Shown here: piece after piece, positions 20,562 to 29,162 of the stretch | How positions within the stretch are numbered: the stretch's first letter is position 1 | How the letters are laid out: each line of letters starts with the position of its first letter | Assembly: GCA_015680685.1 (NCBI GenBank) | Contig: MNCI01027273.1 | Span: 1 to 31,927 of the forward strand | DNA from: Gnetum montanum | Lineage: Eukaryota > Streptophyta > Gnetopsida > Gnetales > Gnetaceae | Direction: 5' to 3' | Length of the DNA: 31,927 nucleotides | Translations under genes and position numbers: made by a program | The notes under the pieces: generated by a model | Databases searched by the model: none | The model's input: the letters and a program-made list of their open reading frames with translations, nothing else | Told to the model about the DNA's origin: nothing

Positions 20562-21379
20562 TCGCGATGGTCTTGCTTTCGCAGCAAAAGGGAGCTTTTC
20601 CAAACTGACCCATAGGCGCTGCATGATTTCATCCTTAGTTAATTCAGACCATACGCTGTTCCCCAGTGCAGCACCAGCTTTCACCTTCCCCTTTTCCACA
20701 CTAGTCCAGTGAGGCAGGTCAGGGAAGAAAGTAGGGACAGTAGTCTCGCCCCCAGGAAGAGTCATTTCTCTTTCCGGTGACACGTTTACTGTCACCTACT
20801 CCTGAAACTTTTCGAAAGCTTGGGATGCACCAATAACTTCAAGGAATACCCGCAAGGATTGAGCTTCAACAATAGAATCACGGTAATGTTGATGATAAGC
20901 GAGACATTCTCGCTTATACAGATGCTTGTGATCTTTTTCCTTCTACCCCCACTCTTGCACACTTGCGCAGAAATCCTTTCAGGCTTGGCTTTTCTGAGAT
21001 AACAGCTCTATCTGCATCCGCTGCTCCACCAACTCCTGACTGGTCTGCAAGTTGTTCCTGATTGCGGTCCAATAGCGAGAGTAGTCAATCATAGCTGTGC
21101 GCGAGTCCTCCTCACCCGTTTCCCGCGCCTATAGGAACTCGCATCACGATTTTAAGTCTCCGACCTCTTTGGCCAGAGACTCCTTCTCCCTCTCTAACCT
21201 CTGCAGCCTTTTCCAGAGGTCTTCATTGACACTCTTACTCTCCCACAAGGAGCGAGTCGAGCGTAACGCACATTTACACATCTCCTCATAAATGCCGCGT
21301 GGCACGACCGCCCCGTCAGATGGAGGCTCCACTGTGTCCAAATCAATGGGCTCCATTGGGTCCCATCGAAGGCGAGCTC
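20562..21379 (-). other. Exon 7 of the antisense gene: coiled coil
   Basis: 818 nt between acceptor TTTGCTATCAG and donor GTAAGT. A charged heptad-like stretch (WKRLQRLEREKESLAKEV, about 21210-21155) continues as Gln/Glu/Leu-rich helix (ELVEQRMQIELLSQKSQA, 21032-20982), then a folded-looking end (LPHWTSVEKGKVKAGAAL). In-frame stops are TGA 21144, TAG 21129, TGA 20979, TAG 20943 and TAG 20796. The frame is otherwise continuous through all 272 codons, which argues for decay of a real exon rather than chance. Confidence 0.75.
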
Positions 21380-21456
21380 CTGATAGCAAATATTATCAAT
21401 ATAAATGAAACATTACCACTTTCTAATAAAATAAACCCATTGACGATATAACATAC

Positions 21457-21875
21457 CGGCTCCAGGATCGATGCACTTCAGACGCTCGATCATATCGTTG
21501 ACAACGCCTTCCATGAAGGCAAATTTGTCAGGAAACTCTCTCCATGATCTGCTCACAGAGGCAGACGTGGATGCATCTTCTTCACCTGTAGCGTAATTTA
21601 GTTAAAAATCTTAATTGTTAATAAAACTCCACAGAACATCCAATACGCTTACTACCTCTGCTGGTTGCAGTGGGGAGTGCATCAACAGTTCCCGCCTCCT
21701 CCCTCTCCTCACGCACGAGAGTCTGTGCGTCACTAGTCCTAACAGTTGGGGCCTCTTCTTCCAAAACTAGGGCCCCTTCCCCACGACTTAATATCACTAC
21801 CCCTGTCTCAGGGGTTAATTACTTCGTAGGTTTCGTTGTGCCAATCACATACATATTTAGACGATTCAAAATATC
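21457..21875 (-). other. Exons 5 and 6 of the antisense gene
   Basis: E5 21875-21656 and E6 21585-21457, separated by a 70-bp intron (GTAGTA...CTACAG). E6 encodes EEDASTSASVSRSWREFPDK and a helical end, 129 nt with phase 1 at both ends, matching E5 and E7. E5 needs a one-base shift near 21817 to stay open (then VVILSRGEGALVLEEEAP). The intron between E4 and E5 (21929-21876) is only 54 bp and has no stop, so E4 and E5 may be one exon. Confidence 0.6.
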
Positions 21876-21929
21876 CTGAATAAAAATCGCGTAATACAAT
21901 AACTTTCACTATGCTTCTTTTACGCTTAC

Positions 21930-22979
21930 CAAGCGGAGGTTTACTCCGTTGAACTCTGACTTGCATGGTTCGACCTGTGCCACTACCAGGCTCCACAGGG
22001 GCCTTAGTTAAGCGAAGCCTTTTACATCGAGCTGAAGGCTCTACAATTTCTATCGCCAAACGTTTCCCTCGTGAAGCGTCACTAGTGTAAGTGGGCATCA
22101 CCCTGCCTATGCTGTCGGGGCCTCGCACTCGAGATGCCGCCAAATCCCTTGTCGTTATAGACAGAGATTCGTCAATCCCTTCCGGAGGATCCTGTCCACA
22201 GGTAGTGCCGAAACTGTGGGTAATCCAAGGTTTGGATAGCTGATTTCAGTCTTGCTCCACCCAAACCCCATTCCTTTGGATAACCAAAAATTCGACAAAA
22301 CGTCGAAGGAAAGCTATGAAGAAGGCGTAATGCACGTTGAAACGAGAATCAAGCTTCTAGCGAAGCCTAATCATCTCAGTGCGTAATCCCTCAGCAAAAT
22401 AGCTTGCCCAGTCAAACTGGGTCCCTTCCTCCATAACCTCCCGCATGATACGGGTCTGTTCTATGGAAAAGAACCTCCCTTGCGAGAGTGTTTTGGAGAA
22501 AGCCCAGGCCCGGAACAGGGGATAAATCCTCTTGGCGATCTCTGGTTTGATCTTCTCACAAGGGATCCCCTTAGTCTCCTTCTTGGCCCCTAGCCACTCC
22601 TCCAACCACTCTTGGCAAGCAAGGCTCCTCTTCGCCTTTTCCTCTATGGGAAGGTCGTCAGAGGGGACGCCGAAAAGGTCTACGAAAAGTTGAGCATCAA
22701 TATCAAAACTTACACGTACGTGATGCACACGCATGCAAAAGCACTCAGCTCTTTCGTTGAAGGAGTTGACTAGGGTTAACATTTCACTGACAGGGACATC
22801 AGGGGTTATGGCCAAAAATAAGTGCATTAGCCTCACTTGGCGTAGCTTGGTAACCACCGCAACCGGGGCCGCCGCATGGCCAAGCCATCGTTATGCCTCC
22901 TTGATGTCACCGTAGCGGAAGAGAAGGGTATTCGCCTCGTGGCTGGAAATTGTGAGGGTAATCTCCTGGGATTCCCTAA
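21930..22979 (-). other. Exon 4 of the antisense gene: large central domain
   Basis: 1,050 nt from acceptor CGCATTTTTCAG to donor GTAAGC. The longest open part (22857-22357, 166 codons) is compact and globular: LRQVRLMHLFLAITPDVPVS, CMRVHHVRVSFDIDAQLFVD, LFGVPSDDLP, EKIKPEIAKRIYPLFRAWAF. It vaguely recalls the helical domains of plant transposon-associated proteins (VRG/V.F...LFG.P pattern), but I cannot assign a family. The exon continues in frame past TAG 22357 and TGA 22246 into a basic, Arg/Lys-rich part (CKRLRLTK, possible nuclear signal). TAA at 22891 interrupts its start. Confidence 0.7.
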
Positions 22980-23074
22980 CTGAAAAATGCGAGACACATG
23001 TCAAAAAACACTATTACGCTACATTCACAATTCACAATTACACCATGCAACAATAAAATACACAACAATTTTAC

Positions 23075-23378
23075 AAGGTCCAAATGGCAAAGGAAATGGA
23101 GGAAGTTTCCTTTGCACGTCCCAACGGTAAGGGGCGGATCCAAAGTCCAATCGTCATGTAGCCACCTAAGATTCTGGAAATTCTCAAAAGTGTCAGCATA
23201 ATGGGTGGGGTACTCATGAATGTTGAAGCCGATCTGCCCCATTACACCAACGCATACATTGCTAGTAGAGGTAAATGCCTTTATTGTCGTTTTAGTCCAA
23301 GTTAAGGTATCACCATCGCCTACTAACTTGTTCTCATGGATAAGAAACATGTACCATACCACATATGCTTATCTTACA
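23075..23378 (-). other. Exon 3 of the antisense gene, borders uncertain
   Basis: The open frame reads WYMFLIHENKLVGDGDTLTW, VGVMGQIGFNIHEYPTHYAD, then TFENFQNLRWLHDDWTLD (about 23362-23105). I recognise no family. The acceptor may be at 23379 or 23368 and the donor at 23074 (GTAAAA). Neither fits its neighbour's phase without a one-base change; the run of six Gs at the exon 2 donor is a likely slippage site. Confidence 0.5.
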
Positions 23379-23436
23379 CTTTACAAAACTCAGACAATAG
23401 ACATATAATGACAATACAACCAACAAAACCACTTAC

Positions 23437-23886
23437 CCCCCTAAATAGTACACTGTGCCTGGTGGGTTCTGGAAATAGGTCGAGACATGGCGGGCCATGA
23501 ACAAAGTGTTGTATGCGTGGTAGCAGCTAAACTGAGCCATTTCCTAGATCCAACTTAAGCACCTTAACCCTCTGGCGCTAAGTTCGCGGTCCTGGGGATG
23601 ACCTGTGTCGATATCCCCGTCTGTCAAGAAAGCCAGAATTCCCTACGTAGAACCCACTAACAAGTGCTCCTAAATGGCGCCAGCGATATCTCCTGACAAG
23701 TTTGACCATATAATAATGTTGTAGTTACGCAGTAAAAACTGTAAAAACTCCAGCACACCCTTTCGAAACCATATGGTCCTCCCATGCAACTGAGTCTGCG
23801 GGGGAGGAACATTAGGTACGATTGGGTTTATGTAGCATAAGACCCCGACTATATCCAAGACGATTAAGACGGGTCTTAACATGATA
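23437..23886 (-). other. Exon 2 of the antisense gene: HAD/FCP1-like phosphatase fragment
   Basis: 450 nt between acceptor GTCTCTGTACAG and donor GTAAGT. It begins with a hydrophobic strand and Asp (PVLIVLDIVGVLCYI), as in HAD motif I (hhhhDxxGxL). About 30 residues later comes RTIWFRKGVLEFLQFLLRNY then NIIIWSN, which matches the arrangement RPG..EFL.......IWTS of FCP1/NIF-type HAD phosphatases (motif II). The second Asp of the catalytic DxD is not there (DIV), and the later Lys and Asp motifs are not evident, so activity is doubtful. In-frame TAGs lie at 23670, 23643 and 23544. Confidence 0.5.
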
Positions 23887-24131
23887 CTGTACAGAGACAA
23901 TAATAAACACATCAACGTATAGATTTAGATTTGCATGCTTAAAATACAGAAAATCTACAAATTATGCTTAGCTATTCATGCCAAAATTGCCTAAACCCTT
24001 GCAACAGTACAAGGTCTGTCCCTGACAATGGTGATAGACACAATCCTAGTGTATAAACCCTCGTTTTAACGCGAGGTCCATAGTCTCAAATTTTAAATTT
24101 ACGCAGGCGACATTACAAGAATAAACACTAC

Positions 24132-24283
24132 AAAAGTAACACGAATATGCAAGAGATGGCCTATTGATTCAAAGGTGTAGGGTCTCTCACTTCGACTACC
24201 ACCTGCGAGGTACACTGCAGGCTCCCTTGCACCTCGTTAATCTTCATCAATTTGGCATTCTTCCCTTTCACTTTCAGCGCCAT
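24132..24283 (-). other. Exon 1 of the antisense gene
   Basis: ATG at 24283 in context ACAACAATGGC, close to the plant initiation consensus. It encodes MALKVKGKNAKLMKINEVQG and about 20 more residues, then a TAG at 24161. A donor GTAG at 24131 gives the phase needed by exon 2; GTAATG slightly downstream would also fit. Confidence 0.55.
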
Positions 24284-24770
24284 TGTTGTAGTCCTAACAC
24301 CTTCACACTTTCACACCTTCGCGCCTTTACAAATGACGCGCTCCAATCTTCTGCTCCTCCTTCTTTCTCTCTGTAACAGCTAAGAATTCAAATTCGCGAT
24401 AGCAAACAACCCATTCTAAATGAAAACTGCTTACTTATATGCAAAATTTAACTGACTTGATACCCGATTTCAGCGAGACTTGCCCAAATGTTGGTGTCAG
24501 TATGAGCTAGAACCCAAGGATCAAGGTATTAATTGCATCAAATATCGCACGCATTACGATTCGAAATGACGCTAAACTACTGTATCTTATCTCCTCGTAA
24601 TCAGGTCTCACTGTTAGCGAAATTTAAATTTCAGTTGCCTTTACGCTCGGTAACGTCACGTCACATCCCATACACTAAACTAAGCGTTATTCGTTAAACA
24701 CTTATCGCATCAAACTTAGTAATCTTTCTAATTACTCTCGTATTTGACAATTTTGCAGGATAATTGACAT
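24284..24770. other. Spacer between antisense gene start and sense pol
   Basis: Divergent intergenic region: the presumed antisense leader and promoter are on the left (24284-24450). On the right, just before the pol frame, TTTGACAATTTTGCAG (to 24758) looks like a plus-strand splice acceptor. Ogre-type elements are known to have an intron between protease and RT. A matching donor near 19719 (GTAATT) is possible, but the phase does not fit. No other feature seen. Confidence 0.5.
24433..24442 (-). promoter_or_regulatory. Possible TATA box for the antisense gene
   Basis: The minus strand reads GCATATAAGTAAG about 150 bp upstream of the ATG at 24283, a fitting position for a plant TATA element. 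The leader between them is purine-rich (GAGAGAAAGAAGGAGGAG). No experimental support. Confidence 0.35.
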
Positions 24771-25742
24771 ATGGACGAAATTTTATCTGCACTGCTAGTT
24801 TTAACAAGATTACATGGTAAAATCATTAGAAAGCTTGATCCCACACTAATAGAAACTAACCTAGCCCTTAATGACGCAATCATAGCCACATCGGAAACAT
24901 CTCCAGACTAGCCAGAGCAATCGACGCGCACACTAGATCTGGAAGCTGGAGATGTAACCGAAGATCCACTCAACGAGGTCTCTGTGGTTACACATAGGGG
25001 TGAGGCTAAAACTCTCAAGGTTAGTTCTCTATTAGATCAAAAGGTGCATGATGACATAAAACAGGTCCTCCAGAATAATATCATGGTATTTGCATAGTCA
25101 TATGAGGATATGCTGGGACTAGACCCAAGGTTAATTCAACACAACATAATTCTAGATCCCCATATCAAAGCCGTCAGACAGAAAGCACGAAAGGTCAAGC
25201 CAGAAGTCGCGCTAGCAGTACGTGATGAAACCACTAAACTATACCAGGCTGGTTTTATTCGCGTAGTTGATTACTCAAAGTGGGTATCTAACATTGTTGT
25301 GGTTCCTAAAAAGACCGGAGGAATATGCATCTGCATAGACTTCCGGGACTTGAACAAGGCTACAATCAAAGATAACTTCCCATTGCCGAGTATTGATCAA
25401 TTGGTGGATACAACCGTTGGACATGCGCTTTTGTCCTTCATGGACGGCTTCTTCGGCTACAATCAAATACGCATCAACCTAGAGCACCAGCTAACAACAA
25501 CATTCATGATGCCCTGGGGGACCTTTTGTTACACCATGATGCCTTTTAGATTAAAAAATGCCAGAGCGACGTACCAACGAGCCATGATGTACATCTTCAA
25601 CGATTACCTCCTAGGGAGACTGAATGATTATGTCGACGATATAGCTGTTAAGTCTATAAAATCATAGGATTATTCAGAGGATCTGGAGTTAGTCCTCAAA
25701 AGATGTTCTAACTATGACCTCCGACTCAACCCAAAAAAGTGT
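24771..25742 (+). pseudogene. pol: pol of element C: reverse transcriptase, N-terminal two thirds
   Basis: One frame runs from 24771 to 28238 through five internal TAGs (24909, 25095, 25665, 27060, 28044) and no frameshift. The RT region begins SYEDMLGLDPRLIQHNI (25098 on), then QKARKVKPEVALAV and YQAGFIRVVDYSKWVSNIVV. Catalytic motifs are ICIDFRDLNKAT, FMDGFFGYNQI (first Asp intact) and YVDD at 25629-25640. PFRLKNARATYQ has Arg where relatives have Gly twice, consistent with G-to-A decay. The TAG at 25095 replaces what is usually a Trp (FAWSYEDM). The 5-kb separation from protease is abnormal for a simple gag-pol. Confidence 0.9.
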
Positions 25743-26500
25743 GTGTTCGGAGTCAAAACCGGATGCATGCTGGGTTTTGTGGTATCGAAAACTGGTATAC
25801 GCATAGATCCCAACAAAGTCAATGCCATTGTCGAACTGACACCCCCTACAAGTCTTAAGCAATTACGCGAATTACAGGGGAAGTTACAGTTTATTAAGTG
25901 GTTCATCTCGAGATTAACCGACAAATTACACCCTATGCAACATTTGCTTAAAAAGGGGATTAATTTAGAATGGATGGACGATTGTCAGCATGCGTTTGAA
26001 AGCTTGAAGCAAGAGCTTCAACGCTTGCCAATAGTTTTCCCGCCACAAAGAGATCAGCCGTTTTACATCTACCTCGCGACTTCAGACGTAGCTTTAGCTA
26101 CATTACTCTGTCAAAGGAGGTATGATGGGTCGAAAGTACCCATCTACTACTTGAGTCATGCTCTATGTGCATATGAAACGAGGTACAACGAAGTAGAGTG
26201 TAACTGCTTAGCGTTAGTATTTACACTCAAGAAGTGTAGGCATTACCTTTTCCATAGCCAGGTCAACATCATCTGTAAAAATAATATTCTTAGGGCCATT
26301 ACACATAACTTATACGAAAGTAGCAAAATAGCTCGTTGGAAGGCTATCACGGCAGAATTCGATCTGCATTACATTGGTCAGTCTTCTACAAAAGGCCAAG
26401 CGATAGCCAACCAATTAATAACATCACCTATTGATAGTCAGGCAACCATAGAGCCTGAATTTCTAGACGAACACGTACATAGTTTAAGCCCTGTCTTGAC
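25743..26500 (+). pseudogene. pol: pol of element C: RT thumb/connection and first RNase H
   Basis: Same frame as RT. LGFVVSKTGIRIDPNKVNAI and LKQLRELQGKLQFIKWFISR (RT C-terminal part), FESLKQELQR (connection), then the Ty3/gypsy-type RNase H: PFYIYLATSDVALATLL, YYLSHALCAYETRYNEVE, KKCRHYLFHSQVNIICKNN. Catalytic Asp positions look replaced (the usual TD near the end reads KN), which fits the idea that this first RNase H is a structural remnant in TAT elements and the second one is active. Confidence 0.85.
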
Positions 26501-27062
26501 AAGCCCCGAAGCAACATTATACTTCGACGGAGCTTCAACTGTTAGAGGCAGCAGCGCTGCTACAGTTATTACGCTATCACCTGAGGATGTGCGTCTTCAC
26601 GCTTATCGTTTTACTTTCCCCTGTACGAACAATGTGGCAGAGTATGAGGGGCTCCTCAGAGGATTACTAACTGCCAACGAACTCGATGTTCGACACCTGG
26701 CAATTAGGGGTGATTCTATGCTCGTCATTAATCAGGTCACAGGAGTCTATGCCTGCAAAGCTATATACTTACAGCCCTACTGTGATATGGCTAAAGATCT
26801 TCTGAGGTGGTTCACGACCATTGATGCCCAACACGTGCCACGAACTGATAACACACTAGCCGACACACTGGCTACACTGGCTTTAAACGTGCCCTCACAC
26901 CTGCTAGACACTTGTCCTGCATTAATAATAGATTGCACAGAGCCCATCATTCAGGCAGCGCAAATATCTTCTCTGCTCGAGGATAGAACGCCAGAGTGGT
27001 ACGATAGCATCAAAACTTACCTCTTGCAAGGCGAACCACCGCACGAATTAACACGTGCGTAG
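26501..27062 (+). pseudogene. pol: pol of element C: second, archaeal-type RNase H
   Basis: An additional RNase H follows the first in the same frame: TLYFDGASTVRGSSAA (Asp at 26526), FPCTNNVAEYEGLLRGLLTA (Glu), LAIRGDSMLVINQVTGVY (Asp) and DNTLADTLATLAL (Asp). All four acidic positions are present. This dual RNase H is the hallmark of the TAT lineage and shows plant or archaeal-type RNase H features. It ends at TAG 27060, after which the same frame continues into integrase. Confidence 0.9.
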
Positions 27063-28238
27063 AAAGATGCAATCCGCAAGCAAGCTAGCCAATACGTCAT
27101 CATAGGAGACAGTACTCTTTGTAGACGTTCTTTTGATGGTGTGTTGCTTACTTGCATTAACAAAGACCAAGCACAACATATAGTTGACGAGGTCCACGAG
27201 GGACTATGCGGAGGACATGTAGCACCATGCACTATGGCTTCAAAAATCCGTCACTTAGGGTATTATTGGCCTTATATGGAAAAATATTGTCTAACAAAGG
27301 TTAAAACGTGTGACACGTGTCAGCGTCACGCAAATCTTATACACGTGTCACCTACGAAGTTACATATGACTCAGATAACATGGTCGTTTCAACGATGGGG
27401 ACTAGACATCATAGGTCCCATCGCACCGAAATCTTCCGCAGGTCATAGCTTCATAATTACTGCTACTGAGTACTTCACGAAGTGGGTAGAAGCTATTCCA
27501 CTATGGAAGATCACATCTCAACAGATTTGTCATTTCATCTTAAACAACATTGTAACCAGATTTGGTCTCCTGATGACTATCGTGACCAATAACGGGCCAC
27601 AGTTTAGTAACACGGAAACCAAATCCTTCTGTGACAGCCTTGGCATTAAACAATCTTTTTCCTTGCCCTATTACCCGCAAGCGAATGGTCAAGCTGAAGC
27701 CACAAACAAAGTCATCATCAATCTGCTCAAGAAAATGCTTAACAGCAACAAGAGACGGTGGCATGAAAAAATCATCTATGTGCTATGGGCATATCGTACT
27801 ACATGTAGGACAGCTACATACAGTACTCCCTATAGCCTGGTCTACGGATCTGAAGCAATGCTACCCCTCGAATTACAAATTCCTTCTCTGAGAATGGTCC
27901 TCTCCACGATTATAAATGAGGCGCAACACACCGAGTCTCGGATCATGGATTTGGATTTAGTAGAAGAGAAGCGAATACAGACGCTTGATACAATTGAAAA
28001 GTATCAAGACAAGCATAGGCAAAAGCATCGTCACAATCTTCAGTAGCGTCCGATCAAGAAAGGAGATTTAGTTCTCAAGGCCGTTCACAAACCAGTAGGC
28101 AAGTTCTCTACAAACCGGGAGGGCCCTTTCTCAGTGACTGATGTGTATGGCAACGGGGCATTCAAGTTAGCGGACATTGACGGCAACGAGTTACCAAATC
28201 CTGTCAATCATATATATCTGAAGCGGTACTACATATAG
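27063..28238 (+). pseudogene. pol: pol of element C: integrase, catalytic Asp lost
   Basis: Zinc-binding part: VHEGLCGGH then KTCDTCQRH (27190-27330). Core: RWGLDIIGPIAP, first Asp at 27405; IVTNNGPQF at 27582-27608, where the usual TDNG has become TNNG (GAT to AAT at 27588, second catalytic Asp lost); PYYPQANGQAEATNK with Glu at 27696. The C-terminal part continues past TAG 28044 with KKGDLVLKAVHKPVGKF, REGPFSV and NHIYLKRYY, ending TAG at 28236. There is no chromodomain, as expected for TAT. The core is otherwise well kept, so the D-to-N change and stops are probably post-insertion decay. Confidence 0.9.
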
Positions 28239-28275
28239 CTGCATCTCTAGTGTGAACATCAGGTATGGCCATAAT

Positions 28276-28761
28276 CGTCCGCTATGACGCTAAACTGGCA
28301 ACAATCGTCTGCTACGACATAAAACTGGCACTCCCTTCACGTGTCCGCCACAATGCTAAACTGGCACTGACCGTCCACCACGACGTAAAACTGGCAAGTT
28401 GTAACCGTCCGCTACGACGTAAAAATGGCAGTGTTGTACAGGTCCGCCAAGACGAAAAACTGGCATTTTCTGCACGCGTCCGCCACGACGCTAAACTGGC
28501 ACCAACTGTCCGCCATGACATAAAATTGGCAAAGGTAAGCATCCGTCTGCTGAGACATAAAACCAGCACAGATTCATTCCTGGGTCATGACACAAAACTG
28601 ACACCCACAACACGGTCTGTTGAGACCATAAATCAGCTTCGCTACCGTCCGCTACGACGTAAAACTAGCATTTTTCGGTCCGCCCAGACTCTAAACTGGG
28701 ACCATGGTATGCTAAGACTTAAAACTAGCAACAATAGTCTACCAGGACTTAAAACTGGGAC
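28276..28761 (+). repeat. Degenerate short repeat array 2 of element C (about 15 units)
   Basis: Consensus GTCCGCCACGACGTAAAACT plus GGCA, about 24 bp, separated by 4-15 bp of variable sequence. Clear starts (GTCC or GTCT) are at 28277, 28307, 28343, 28373, 28407, 28442, 28478, 28508, 28543 and 28647, with weaker units at about 28583, 28615, 28680, 28706 and 28737. Spacings in the first half alternate near 30 and 36. It lies between integrase and the 3' LTR, where TAT elements often carry tandem repeats. It is not a CRISPR (eukaryotic, imperfect repeats, tiny spacers). Confidence 0.85.
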
Positions 28762-28940
28762 TCACAAACTGCCATCATACAACTCAAGCTAGCGTAATCA
28801 TCTCTGTGCAGCTACAAGACAAATGGGATGGGATGGTGAGACAGTCCCAGCGTCACTACCTCACCGGCATTCTGCTGATCCCTCGGATGTGCTGAAGGGC
28901 ATACTACTGACCCCTCGGAGATACTTTCACTATCCCTATT

Positions 28941-29162
28941 TCAGCGGTGGTACCTCTGAGAGGTTAGTTTTGCCGTCCGGAGCCCCAAACGAGTTCTCAT
29001 CAATTGCGACTTTGGGAATCTCCGCTCATCATCACTATCAGGCTCTGGCTTCACAGATTCATCTGGCTGGTTCCTCACATAACCAGTCAGGTGCGCTGAG
29101 TCTGATGTGCTTTGGTAGCGATATGTTGGGTCGGGCGTCAAGGGCGAAGACTCGGGCCTCAT
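28941..29162 (-). CDS. Possible second antisense ORF or exon of element C
   Basis: 73 codons starting MRPESSPLTPDPTYRYQSTS, then DESVKPEPDSDDERRFPKSQ. The composition is rich in Pro, Ser, Asp and Arg, like a disordered coding segment. CAGAGGTACC at its end could be a splice donor. Grande-type TAT elements have an antisense gene at this location between integrase and 3' LTR, which makes it worth testing. No family recognised; chance remains possible. Confidence 0.3.
   Translation of the reverse strand: MRPESSPLTPDPTYRYQSTSDSAHLTGYVRNQPDESVKPEPDSDDERRFPKSQLMRTRLGLRTAKLTSQRYHR

Larger units (their letters stand above)
20251..24283 (-). pseudogene. Antisense multi-exon gene inside element C (about 1,100 codons, unknown role)
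   Basis: Minus-strand exons, by eye: E1 24283-~24132, E2 23886-23437, E3 ~23378-~23075, E4 22979-21930, E5 21875-21656, E6 21585-21457, E7 21379-20562, E8 20484-20251 (stop TAA). Donors are GTAAGT (E2, E7), GTAAGC (E4), GTAGTA (E5) and GTATGT (E6); acceptors end in CAG at E2 and E4-E8. Phases agree for E5/6, E6/7 and E7/8. E2/3 and E3/4 do not fit exactly. The 54-bp E4/E5 intron is short and also open in frame. The start ACAACAATGGC fits the plant consensus. E2 looks HAD/FCP1-like, E7 is a coiled coil and E8 is acidic. Coding frames hold eight TAG, three TGA and one TAA plus a frameshift in E5, so it is dead here. No RT, integrase or transposase motif is visible. TAT elements are known to carry antisense ORFs, but I do not recognise this one. 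Confidence 0.8.

Noticed and set aside
19719-24758. A single 5-kb sense intron joining protease to RT
   Set aside because: An acceptor-like TTTTGCAG exists at 24758, but the only donor-like GT near 19719 gives the wrong phase and a TGA follows the acceptor. Kept only as a possibility.
27540-27764. Minus-strand and +1 frame ORFs over integrase
   Set aside because: Shadows of the well-supported integrase frame.
28276-28761. CRISPR-like array of repeats and spacers
   Set aside because: Repeats are imperfect, spacers are only 4-15 bp, and the context is a plant retrotransposon. It is a decayed tandem repeat.
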